Source: Bradyrhizobium sp. Y36 (GTDB lineage: Bacteria; Pseudomonadota; Alphaproteobacteria; Rhizobiales; Xanthobacteraceae). From it: DNA of 64,000 bases. A program made the position numbers and the translations under genes. The notes under the pieces were generated by a model. That model had not been told where the DNA came from. It searched no databases and saw only the letters and a program-made list of their open reading frames with translations. Where the stretch lies: positions 141,374-205,373 of the forward strand of contig NZ_NWTI01000012.1 in the NCBI RefSeq assembly GCF_002531575.1, given 5' to 3'. Position 1 is the stretch's first letter; every line of letters starts with the position of its first letter. Shown here piece by piece: positions 48,649-56,412 of the stretch.

Positions 48649-50844
48649 ATGGCGTTCGGTCGAAGCGCATCTCCGCGAAGCATCGCCCCGACGGAGCCAG
48701 CGGCTTCGTGGGAAGCGCCGCGGGCTGCGCGGACGAAGCCCGACGGCGCCGCACCGGCGCTGATCAGGGGGGCGCTGAGCGTCTCCGGCGTGCTCGGATT
48801 TCTGCGCGACAACGGCCGGCGCATTCTCGCGTTGGCGCTGGCGCTGTTTGCCCTCGGCGTCGTCGCCCTGATGGTGCTGCCGGTCCGCTATGCCGCGACG
48901 GCGCTCGTCGTGCTCGATCCCCGGGAGCTCCGTGTCACCACGGAGCAGGACGTGCTGCCGGGCATCGGCCAGGACGCCGCGGCGCTTCAGAGCCAGATCG
49001 AGATCGCCAAATCCGATGGCTTTCTCCGCCCGCTGATCGAGCAGCTCAAGGTCGCCGAGGACGACGATATCGCCGGCGGTCATACCGACATGACGCGCCT
49101 GCTCGAGAAATTCCGCAGCCGCCTCGAGATCACGCGCCGCGGGCTCACCTACGTCATCGCGATCTCCTTCACCTCGAACCGTTCCGAGCGGGCGGCCTAC
49201 TATGCCAACGCCGTCGCCGAGGCCTTCGTCGCCAGCCAGGGCCGCGTCCGTACGGCGGCCACGGACGAGGCCGCCGACTGGCTCAAGGATCGCCTGAAGA
49301 CGCTGAACGAGCGGTTGCGCGCATCGGAAGACGCCGTCGCCGCCTTCCGGCTCGAGCACAAGATCCTCAATGCCGGCAAGGATTCCACCACCCAGCAATT
49401 GCGGGTGACCGACCTCAATCAGCAGGTCTCCGCCGCGCGTCTTCGCGCCGAGGAAGCCAAGGCGCGCTACGACCAGGTGCAACGCGACCTCAAGGCCAAT
49501 GTCGAGGGGCCGGTGAAGCAGGACCTGTTGAGCATGCTGCGCGCGCAGCGCTCGACCCTGAACGACCAGATCGCGCAGAAGAAGGCGGTGTATGGCGACC
49601 GCCACCCCGACCTCGCGATCTCCTACAGCCAGCTTGCGGACATCAACCGCCAGATCGAGGTCGAGCGGAAGAAGAACATCGACACCGCCAAGTCGGAATA
49701 TGAAGCCCAGCTCGAGCAGCAGAACGCACTGGAGAAGCAGCTCAAGGCGGTCGAGACCCAGATGCTGGTCGATGGGCAGGCGCTGGTGAAGCTGCAGGAG
49801 CTGCAGCGCGACGCCGACGCCAACCGCAACATCTACGAGCAGTTCCTGTCGCGGTTCAAGACCACCAACGAGCAGCGTCAGCTGCAGAACTCCCAGACCA
49901 AGATCGCCTCGCCGGCCATCCCGCCGCTGCGCTCGACGCGCCCGCCGCTCGCGCTGCTGCTGGCGGCGCTGGCGATCGGCTCGCTGCTAACGTCGACCGC
50001 CGGCGTTGCGGCGATGGTGAGCATGTCCGCCGAGCCCGCGCCGGTCGAGCCTCCCATGCCTGCGGCGGTGACGGACACGCAAGCTCGGCAAATTCAGGTC
50101 CAATCGCAAGTCCAGTCGCAAGTCCAGCCGCAAGTCACGCTTCAAGCGCAACCGCCGCCCGCGGCCGCAGGCCGTCCGGATGCGATGCCGCGACTTCCCG
50201 TCTGGGCCCGCATCCCCGATCTGTTGTCCGGGACGGGCCCCACCACCGTCTGGCAAAGGCCCGTCGCCGCCTCGGCCGAACTCGATCTTGGCGTCTATCT
50301 GCGGCCGCTGCTGGAACGGATCGATCGCGTGCCGGTGCGCGGCTGCAAGGTTGCGCTCGTGCTGTCGGTCGGAAAGAGCGCCGGCGGCAACACCGTCGCG
50401 CGCTCGCTCAATCGTGCGGCCGTGAAGCGCGGCATGATGAGCGTGTTGATTCGCCTGCAGGCGGAATTCGCGGGTCACCAGCCTCCGGTGACCGAGTGGA
50501 ACGACGGCTCGACCACGGCGGGCCTTCAGTCGATCGACGAGCTCTTGAGCGCCGGCCGCAAGGCCGATGCGCGACCCGAGGACGATATTCGTTCGGAGTT
50601 CGATCTGATCATCGTCCATGCCGGCAATCTCGCACTTCAGCCCGACGCCATCGCGCTGGCGGCGCATGCAGATCTGATCGTGCTGGTGGCGCGCGCGGGC
50701 GAGCTCGGATCGGCCGCGATGCGCCGGGTCACCGCCGCGCTGTCGCGGTACGAGACCGTGCCGACGGGGCTCGTCGTCAATCATGCGCCTGCGGGATCGC
50801 AGGCGCCGCACTCCGAGGGCGGTGCGCTGGGTCTTGCGGTTTGA
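48649..50844 (+). CDS. Polysaccharide chain-length/export protein (Wzz-GumC type) with degenerate tyrosine-kinase domain
   Basis: 731 residues. Wzz domain with TM1 (ILALALALFALGVVALMVLP, about residue 65), a long periplasmic coiled coil (about 190-400), the GNVR-like segment LQRDADANRNIYEQFLSRFK, TM2 (LALLLAALAIGSLLTSTAGV, about 430), then a Gln/Pro-rich linker with QSQVQSQVQPQV. The cytosolic part resembles a BY-kinase, but its Walker A position reads VLSVGKSAGGNTVARS, lacking GxxGxGK[ST]. It has no visible Tyr cluster. It is the first gene of an operon with a glycosidase and polymerase and should control polymer length or export. Confidence 0.88.
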   Translation: MAFGRSASPRSIAPTEPAASWEAPRAARTKPDGAAPALIRGALSVSGVLGFLRDNGRRILALALALFALGVVALMVLPVRYAATALVVLDPRELRVTTEQDVLPGIGQDAAALQSQIEIAKSDGFLRPLIEQLKVAEDDDIAGGHTDMTRLLEKFRSRLEITRRGLTYVIAISFTSNRSERAAYYANAVAEAFVASQGRVRTAATDEAADWLKDRLKTLNERLRASEDAVAAFRLEHKILNAGKDSTTQQLRVTDLNQQVSAARLRAEEAKARYDQVQRDLKANVEGPVKQDLLSMLRAQRSTLNDQIAQKKAVYGDRHPDLAISYSQLADINRQIEVERKKNIDTAKSEYEAQLEQQNALEKQLKAVETQMLVDGQALVKLQELQRDADANRNIYEQFLSRFKTTNEQRQLQNSQTKIASPAIPPLRSTRPPLALLLAALAIGSLLTSTAGVAAMVSMSAEPAPVEPPMPAAVTDTQARQIQVQSQVQSQVQPQVTLQAQPPPAAAGRPDAMPRLPVWARIPDLLSGTGPTTVWQRPVAASAELDLGVYLRPLLERIDRVPVRGCKVALVLSVGKSAGGNTVARSLNRAAVKRGMMSVLIRLQAEFAGHQPPVTEWNDGSTTAGLQSIDELLSAGRKADARPEDDIRSEFDLIIVHAGNLALQPDAIALAAHADLIVLVARAGELGSAAMRRVTAALSRYETVPTGLVVNHAPAGSQAPHSEGGALGLAV

Positions 50845-50846
50845 CG

Positions 50847-51989
50847 ATGGCAGCATCGCGCCGTCGTCTGCCGGCTGCGGCGATGCTTTTCTCGATCGCG
50901 TTCGCCCCGCCTGTGTTCGCCGACAATTGCGTGGCCGTGCCGCAGACGGTTGCGCCGGGGCGGCTCGCCGCGCTGTCGCGCGGCTTCAATGCCGACGGCT
51001 GGATCAACGGCGAGGTGCCGAGCCGCGAGCTGCTGCAGCAATTGCGCCGCGCGGGCATGAGCCATGTCCGGCTGCCGGTGCCGGCAGAGCGCGTGATGCC
51101 GCGCTTCGCCGCGAAGGCCGAGCGCGACGAGACGCTGGGCGTGCTCGACAAGGCGCTGAAGCAGCTCACCGCGCTCGGCTATGCCACCTCGGTCGATCTT
51201 CATCCCGGCGAGCGCTTCAACCGCCTGCACAAGGAGGATCCGGACGCGGCGCTGAACGAGATGAAGGATGCCTGGAGCGGTCTTGCCGAGGTCATTCGAT
51301 CCTATCCGGCCGATCGCGTCTTCGCCGAGCTGCTCAACGAGCCCGATGTCGATGCCGACAGATGGCAGACGCAGGTCGAGACGCTCGCCGCCTTCGTCCG
51401 CAAACTGCTTCCCACGACCACGCTCGTCGTCGGTCCGGTCAATTGGCAGCGCGCGGACTCGCTGCCGCGGTTTCGTCCGCTGGCGGATCCTGATGTCGTC
51501 TATGCCATCCACTTCTACGATCCCATGGTGTTCACCCATCAGGCCCATTGGGATGCGCAGGATCCGCTGCACGACATCATCGATCTGCCTTATCCGATCG
51601 ATGCCGGCGATCCCAAGGTTCAGGCGATCCGCAGGGATCTGCAGGCGAGGGGCGCGGTCAAGGCGCTCGGCATGCTCGACGTCGCAATCGCCGCCGCCAG
51701 GGACAAGCCGTCGGCCGATCGCTGGCTCGCACCGGCGCTCGCATGGCAGCAGCAGTTCAAGCGGCCGATCGTCGTCAACGAGTTCGGTGTGCTGAAGGCC
51801 GGCGCGCCGAGACAAAGCCGGTTGCGCTGGCTGGCCGAAGTCACCGCCTATGCCAGGGAGCATTGCTGGGGCTGGACGCATTGGGAGCTGGCGCAGGGTT
51901 TTGGTCTCGTCGATCGCAGCACCGGCAGGGCCGATCCCGACGTGATGCGCGCGCTGCTCGGCGGTGCGAGCCGGCCCGGCCGGCGTTGA
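50847..51989 (+). CDS. Glycoside hydrolase family 5 (cellulase-like), secreted
   Basis: 380 residues. The signal peptide is MAASRRRLPAAAMLFSIAFA before PPVFADNC. The TIM barrel has acid/base Glu165 in FAELLNEPDVD and nucleophile Glu312 in IVVNEFGVLK, with HFYDPMVFTHQ between. It starts 2 bp after the chain-length gene. Family members in polysaccharide loci trim or edit the polymer in the periplasm; a free cellulase is less likely in this setting. Confidence 0.9.
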   Translation: MAASRRRLPAAAMLFSIAFAPPVFADNCVAVPQTVAPGRLAALSRGFNADGWINGEVPSRELLQQLRRAGMSHVRLPVPAERVMPRFAAKAERDETLGVLDKALKQLTALGYATSVDLHPGERFNRLHKEDPDAALNEMKDAWSGLAEVIRSYPADRVFAELLNEPDVDADRWQTQVETLAAFVRKLLPTTTLVVGPVNWQRADSLPRFRPLADPDVVYAIHFYDPMVFTHQAHWDAQDPLHDIIDLPYPIDAGDPKVQAIRRDLQARGAVKALGMLDVAIAAARDKPSADRWLAPALAWQQQFKRPIVVNEFGVLKAGAPRQSRLRWLAEVTAYAREHCWGWTHWELAQGFGLVDRSTGRADPDVMRALLGGASRPGRR

Positions 51990-52072
51990 CACCTGCGCGA
52001 TCCAGGATCGTTAACGACTCCTTACCCATCGCCCCGCTATCGTGATCGCCGCGCGATGCCAAAGGACGATCG

Positions 52073-53632
52073 ATGAGCGCCGGGGACTTACTGCAGGGTC
52101 ACAGCGGGCAGGCCACGACATCACCGCCGGCCTGGCGCGAGCTGGCCGCGACGTTCTGCATCGCCGTGGCCACGATCGCCTTCGCGCCGGTCCTGCATCT
52201 GGCGAATCCGGCCCTGGCCATCGTCGTCGAGGTTCTCGTCGGCATCGCCATCGTGCTGGCGGTCCCGACCTATGCGCCGGCGATCGCGATCTTCGTTCTG
52301 TTCTTCCAGAACCTGTTCGTCTCGATCCTGTCGCCGCTGGTGCCGCTGCCGTCCGATCTCGACTTCATCAAGGGCTACAATTTCCTCGTCTGCTCGGTGA
52401 TGTGGCTGGCCACGTTCGGCCTTTATGTGCTGGGTCAGAGGGATCAGTCGGCCGAAGTGAACCGGATCATGCGCTGGGGTGTCGTCACCCTTGCCGTGGT
52501 GTCGTTGTATTTCGCGATCGGTTTCATCCAGGACGGACAGCCGGCCGCGGTCTATCTGCGCAACATCGTCCTGCCGCTGTTCCTGTTCCAGCTGTCGCTT
52601 CTGACCGCTGCGACCTATGAGGTGCGCATCACGCCGTTCCTGGTGACGCTCGCGGTGATCCTCGTCTGTTGCGGCTATGTCGAGCTCGTCTTCCGCGATG
52701 TCTGGCTCGCCATCACCAACAGCTATACGTTCTGGGGATTCGACGAGCTCAAGGCGACCCATTCGGGTGTCTGGGAGGCCCAGATGCGGGCGACCGGCAA
52801 CGTGCCCGTCGACCTCAAGGACCGCTTCAGCTTCGACTTTCTGAACACGCCCCTGCTCGAAGGGTTCGGCCTGTCGAAGATGCTGCGTATCAACGGCCCG
52901 AACATGCATCCGATCAGCTTCGCCTACGGGGTCGGCTTTCTCGCCTTGTTCCTGTTCTCGGTGGGGCGGCCGCTGCTGGCGCTCGCAGCGTTGCCGCTGC
53001 TGGTGTTCTGCAGCGTGAAGGGCGCGATCATCGTGGTGATCTTCGTGGTTGCGGCCTGGATCGCGACCCGCCTGCTCGGCGCCGTGGTGACGTTGTTGCT
53101 CGGCTTCCTCGGCATGGCCGCCTTCGCGGTTCTGGCGATCCGCCTCGGACTGCAGATCGGCGACTATCACGTCATTGGGTTGATGGGCGGCCTGGACGGA
53201 TTCGTGCAGAGACCTTTCGGCCGGGGTCTCGGCATCGGCGGCAATCTGTCGGAGAGCTATTTTTCCATCGACTGGAGCGCCGCGCAGGCGGCCGGAACGA
53301 TCGACGGCGCGGTCGAGAGCGCGATCGGCGTTCTCCTGTACCAGATGGGCGTCGGCGCCTTCGTGCTGCTGGCCTTCTATTTCGCGATGGCGCTGAAGGC
53401 CTGGCGCCTCTACGCCTCGTCGGGCTATCTGACGCAGGGTCTCGCCGGCTTCGGCGTCATGGTCGTGCTGCTCAACGGATTGTTTCAGGAAGAGGCATTG
53501 TTCGCGCCGCTCGCGCTGGGGCTGATGCTCTCGCTCACAGGCCTCGTCATCGGCAGCCATGTGAGAATGCAGGCACTCGCGGGTGAAGAGGACGAGGTCG
53601 AGCAGCTCGCCAGCTACCAGCCCGCGGCATGA
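52073..53632 (+). CDS. O-antigen polymerase/ligase-like (Wzy-type) membrane protein
   Basis: 519 residues with about 11-12 hydrophobic helices, such as LAIVVEVLVGIAIVLAVPTY, IILVFF-type segments (IAIFVLFFQNLFVSILSPLV) and GVGFLALFLFSVGRPLLALA. A large loop between helices (about residues 215-290) contains FDELKATHSGVWEAQMRATG. The layout and context with Wzz-type and GH5 proteins fit a polysaccharide polymerase; the sequence itself is poorly conserved, as usual for Wzy. It ends about 110 bp before a small hypothetical gene. Confidence 0.78.
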   Translation: MSAGDLLQGHSGQATTSPPAWRELAATFCIAVATIAFAPVLHLANPALAIVVEVLVGIAIVLAVPTYAPAIAIFVLFFQNLFVSILSPLVPLPSDLDFIKGYNFLVCSVMWLATFGLYVLGQRDQSAEVNRIMRWGVVTLAVVSLYFAIGFIQDGQPAAVYLRNIVLPLFLFQLSLLTAATYEVRITPFLVTLAVILVCCGYVELVFRDVWLAITNSYTFWGFDELKATHSGVWEAQMRATGNVPVDLKDRFSFDFLNTPLLEGFGLSKMLRINGPNMHPISFAYGVGFLALFLFSVGRPLLALAALPLLVFCSVKGAIIVVIFVVAAWIATRLLGAVVTLLLGFLGMAAFAVLAIRLGLQIGDYHVIGLMGGLDGFVQRPFGRGLGIGGNLSESYFSIDWSAAQAAGTIDGAVESAIGVLLYQMGVGAFVLLAFYFAMALKAWRLYASSGYLTQGLAGFGVMVVLLNGLFQEEALFAPLALGLMLSLTGLVIGSHVRMQALAGEEDEVEQLASYQPAA

Positions 53633-53742
53633 GCCGGCAGCCCGCCAGTCGCGCGGCGCCGTGGTGAGGACGCTCTGCCGCAGGAACTTCCAGTTTTTCC
53701 CGGCGTTGAGCCCACGGTCCGCACCCCGCGGCGGCAAATGTG

Positions 53743-53961
53743 ATGAAGAATTTTTCCAACGCTGCATTCTCCCCCGAGGTGATCGCGGTCATGACCACGG
53801 CTCTGGAAGCTGCGGTTGCGAGCCTGCCGGAGCCCCTGCATACCGCGCACGTCAACGCGCTCGCCGAATCCATTCTGCGCACCGCCAGCGCGGGCGAGCG
53901 GAACGTCGCCGACCTGCAGCGGATTGCCCTGATGGAGCTGCAACTGATGCCGCGCAATTGA
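53743..53961 (+). CDS. Small soluble hypothetical protein
   Basis: 72 residues, mostly helical: FSPEVIAVMTTALEAAVASL, HTAHVNALAESILRTASAGE, DLQRIALMELQL. No signal peptide or Cys. I do not recognise a named family; similar short helical proteins are common in Bradyrhizobium, from memory. An in-frame GTG directly precedes the ATG. It starts 110 bp after the polymerase gene. Confidence 0.65.
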   Translation: MKNFSNAAFSPEVIAVMTTALEAAVASLPEPLHTAHVNALAESILRTASAGERNVADLQRIALMELQLMPRN

Positions 53962-53982
53962 TGAGCAAGGGATGATGTGGAC

Positions 53983-54441
53983 ATGAAGACAACGTTCGCT
54001 GTCGGCCTCGCGCTGCTTGCCACGCTGTCCGCCGCGCGGGCAGAAAGCTGGACCACCTACCGCATCCCCGAGACCGGAACCTCGGTCGACATCCCCACGT
54101 CGCTGTTCACGGAGACGGCCGGCAAGCCCGACGGCCTCGGCCAGCAATTTCGCACCTCCGACGGCAGGGCCGATTTCACTGTCCAGGCCGTTTCCAACAG
54201 CCAAGGTCTTTCGCCGGCCGAGTTCCTCGCCAGGAAGAATCCGCCGTCCGGAATCGTCTACAAGCGTATCGCGCGGAATTTCTTCGTGGTCTCCAGCATC
54301 AGGCGCGACAAGATCTGGTACGACCGCTGCAATTTCTCGCGCGGCTACGTGCACTGCGTGCTGATCAATTATCCCGCGGCCGAGAAGCGGCAATGGGACC
54401 GCGTCGTCACGCGGGTCAGCCACAGCCTGAGCCCTAACTGA
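53983..54441 (+). CDS. Small secreted protein of unknown function
   Basis: 152 residues. The signal peptide is MKTTFAVGLALLATLSAARA. The mature part, ESWTTYRIPETGTSVDIPTS, then GLGQQFRTSDGRADFTVQAV, looks like a compact beta-sheet domain. Two Cys (YDRCNFSRGYVHC) probably form a disulfide. The pattern 'IP.tG..v.iP...F....G.p.g.G..f.s.DG.a' recurs in many rhizobial periplasmic proteins of unknown role. A hairpin follows the stop. Confidence 0.78.
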   Translation: MKTTFAVGLALLATLSAARAESWTTYRIPETGTSVDIPTSLFTETAGKPDGLGQQFRTSDGRADFTVQAVSNSQGLSPAEFLARKNPPSGIVYKRIARNFFVVSSIRRDKIWYDRCNFSRGYVHCVLINYPAAEKRQWDRVVTRVSHSLSPN

Positions 54442-54454
54442 ATCGAAAGGAAGA

Positions 54455-54477
54455 GCTGCCCGAACAAGTCGGGCAGC
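54455..54477. terminator. Bidirectional terminator-like hairpin between convergent genes
   Basis: GCTGCCCGA-ACAAG-TCGGGCAGC, a perfect 9-bp stem, placed between the stops of the plus-strand secreted protein and the minus-strand Gly/Ser protein. No long T-run on either side; on the minus strand a TCTTCCTTTC stretch follows. Confidence 0.65.
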
Positions 54478-54490
54478 AAGGGGCGTGAGA

Positions 54491-54919
54491 TTAGCGTGCG
54501 GTCGTCGATGTGGTCGACATGGTCGGCTTCGAGCCCGGCACATGCGACATGGTCTTGGTCGTCGAGCCGACCTCTTCACCGGCCTTGACCTTGGTGCGCG
54601 TATGCGAGCGGCTGAACGTGCCGCCCTCATGGGCCTGCGCCCGGGCATTGGAGTTCATCACGGGGCCGTTGCCCTTGTTCGTGCTGACGCCGGTCTGCGC
54701 CTTGCCATCGACGGCTGCGGCGCTTCCGCCGGCCGCGATCGACGAGCCGGTGCTGCCGTTGGCAGAGGTGGACGTGCCGCCCGTGCCGACCGTCGAGGCC
54801 GCGGTGCCGCCGGCTGCGGCCGAGCCGCCGCTTCCGCCCGTGACACTCTTCTGCGCGAGAGCCGGTGAGGTGGCGGCAAGCAGAGCTGCAACTGCCGCGG
54901 TCGCAAATGACGTTCTCAT
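54491..54919 (-). CDS. Secreted Gly/Ser/Thr-rich low-complexity protein (A)
   Basis: 142 residues. ATG 54919 with AGAGAGGA 6 bp upstream. The signal peptide MRTSFATAAVAALLAATSPA is followed by LAQ. The mature region is low-complexity: VTGGSGGSAAAGGTAASTVG, TGGTSTSANGSTGSSIAAGG, then a more complex, charged C-terminal half (VSTNKGNGPVMNSNARAQAH, HTRTKVKAGEEVGS). It shares the STVGTGG unit with the protein at 55355-55891. No family recognised; a surface or matrix protein is a guess from composition. Confidence 0.75.
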   Translation of the reverse strand: MRTSFATAAVAALLAATSPALAQKSVTGGSGGSAAAGGTAASTVGTGGTSTSANGSTGSSIAAGGSAAAVDGKAQTGVSTNKGNGPVMNSNARAQAHEGGTFSRSHTRTKVKAGEEVGSTTKTMSHVPGSKPTMSTTSTTAR

Positions 54920-54940
54920 GTTCAATCCTCTCTGTGAACT

Positions 54941-55294
54941 CTAAGGGGACGAGGTCGAAATCGTACAGCCGTTGACGGTGATGGTGCTGGCGCTGGTGGA
55001 GCCAGGGCCGCCTGCGGTCGAAGACGAGCTCGAAACGCTGCCGCCGCCCGCCTGCACGTGCACCGACGATCCGCCGGCCGAGCTCGAGCTTGAAAGCGAG
55101 CCGCTCGAGGCGGTCGAACCGGTCGTGCTTGAACCCGATGAGCCGACCGCGGTGATGCTGCCGTCGGCATGTTTTTCGACCGTGACCCTGCAGGTCTCGC
55201 CCGATGCCGTCTTGCCGGTCTTTTCCATGGTGGCTGCCTGAGCAGCGCCCGTCATCAAGCTCAACGCTGCGATCGCAATGATTGATCTGTTCAT
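54941..55294 (-). CDS. Secreted Ser/Gly-rich low-complexity protein (B)
   Basis: 117 residues. ATG 55294 with GGAGGAG 8 bp upstream. The signal peptide is MNRSIIAIAALSLMTGAAQA. A short ordered N-terminal segment (TGKTASGETCRVTVEKHADG) precedes a Ser/Gly tract (SSGSSTTGSTASSGSLSSSS) and a C-terminal NGCTISTSSP. Two cysteines bracket the low-complexity part. It lies 21 bp upstream of protein A on the same strand. Unknown function. Confidence 0.72.
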   Translation of the reverse strand: MNRSIIAIAALSLMTGAAQAATMEKTGKTASGETCRVTVEKHADGSITAVGSSGSSTTGSTASSGSLSSSSSAGGSSVHVQAGGGSVSSSSSTAGGPGSTSASTITVNGCTISTSSP

Positions 55295-55319
55295 GCGAGT
55301 TCTCCTCCAACAGGGGACG

Positions 55320-55345
55320 AAGGAGCGGCATCGCTGCCGCTCCTT
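55320..55345 (-). terminator. Terminator-like hairpin between Gly/Ser genes
   Basis: AAGGAGCGGCA and TGCCGCTCCTT form a perfect 11-bp stem around a 4-base loop. It lies 9 bp after the stop of protein C (minus strand) and 25 bp before the start of protein B, so C is probably a separate transcript. No strong T-run follows. Confidence 0.65.
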
Positions 55346-55354
55346 CTCAAGGCA

Positions 55355-55891
55355 TCAATCCTTGTCCTTCTTCATCTCGCCCTTGCTGTGGCCCTTGCCC
55401 TTTTCCATGCCCATGTCGCTGGCATGACCCGCAGACGAGCCGGCCGCGCCGACGGTCGAGCCGCTCTTGCCGTCGCCGGCCGACGAGCCGCCGGTGCCGA
55501 CGGTGGACGCGGAGTTGGAGCCCGAGCCCGCGGCGGAGCCGCCGGTGCCGACACTGGACGAGCTCTTGCCGCCGCCGGCCGACGAGCCACCGGTGCCGAG
55601 CGTCGAAGCCGAGCCGCTACCCGTGCCGCTGCCGGCCGCAGAGCCGCCGGTGCCGACGCTCGAGCTGCTGGTGCCGCCGCCCGCCGACGAGCCGCCGGTA
55701 CCGAGCGTCGAGGCCGAGCCGCTGCCAGATCCGCTGCCGGCCGAAGAGCCACCGGTGCCCACGGTCGAGCTGCTGGTGCCGCCACCCGCCGACGAACCGC
55801 CGGTGCCGACCGTCGAGCTCGACTGCGCAACGGCGAACGCGGTGGTGGCGAGCAGCGCGGCCGCAGCCGCAGAGAGCTTCAGAATCCTCAT
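55355..55891 (-). CDS. Secreted Gly/Ser repeat protein (C) with eight GTGGS-type repeats
   Basis: 178 residues. ATG 55891 with GGAGGAG 6 bp upstream. The signal peptide MRILKLSAAAAALLATTAFA is followed by VAQ. It has eight tandem units of the form S-[ST]-[VLS]-G-T-G-G-S-[SA]-A-G spaced 15-20 residues, e.g. STVGTGGSSAGGGTSS and STLGTGGSSAGGG. The C terminus is charged and His/Lys-rich (DMGMEKGKGHSKGEMKKDKD). The repeats are in protein, and synonymous differences between units argue for selection on the amino acids. It is adjacent to the Gly-rich autotransporter. Confidence 0.8.
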   Translation of the reverse strand: MRILKLSAAAAALLATTAFAVAQSSSTVGTGGSSAGGGTSSSTVGTGGSSAGSGSGSGSASTLGTGGSSAGGGTSSSSVGTGGSAAGSGTGSGSASTLGTGGSSAGGGKSSSSVGTGGSAAGSGSNSASTVGTGGSSAGDGKSGSTVGAAGSSAGHASDMGMEKGKGHSKGEMKKDKD

Positions 55892-56412
55892 GTTGTCTCC
55901 TCCAGGGTTTCCAAAAACAAATTGCCAAATACGGCTCGGGATAAACTGGCAATCGCGCAATCGTTCCTCGCGTCGAACATGTCGACGCGCGTTCCCTGGA
56001 GTTCCGCGACACGGCGCGAGATGCGCACCGCGCTTGCATTAATCCGGCATTCATCTGCACGAGGCGCCGTCGGCTTTGCGCAGCATTGGCGCGACGCGGC
56101 AGCGGAGCCGGCGCGTGAGACCGAGCCAGCCGCACGATGACAGCGCGCGCCGGTCGCACGCCGCGCGCTGTCAGTCCGGCTCTCGATCACGGCAGGCCCC
56201 GACTTGCATCTGGCGCAACATGCTTGCGCCCATGGCGATAGGCAGCGCATCGGCGGCTGGGAGATAATTGCGCCGCGTCGCGCGGGTCGGGTTTTCCGCC
56301 CGCTGCAACCCTGCCTGGCCGGGTGAAACGTGACTGGGCGATCAGGCGCCTCGTCTGAATCGAACCGATCCCGTGGCGAGGTGTCCCCGTCCACGTTGCA
56401 GAAGGGGCACCG
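55892..56412. other. Divergent intergenic region before the autotransporter
   Basis: 521 bp without a convincing gene. It must hold the promoters for protein C (minus) and the autotransporter (plus). I saw no repeat of the palindromic family. Short frames here lack signals and look like chance. Confidence 0.5.

Noticed and set aside
55355..55891. Regularly spaced direct repeats resembling a CRISPR or satellite array
   Set aside because: They are codons of a secreted repeat protein with signal peptide and ribosome-binding site; units vary synonymously and spacers are not unique sequences.
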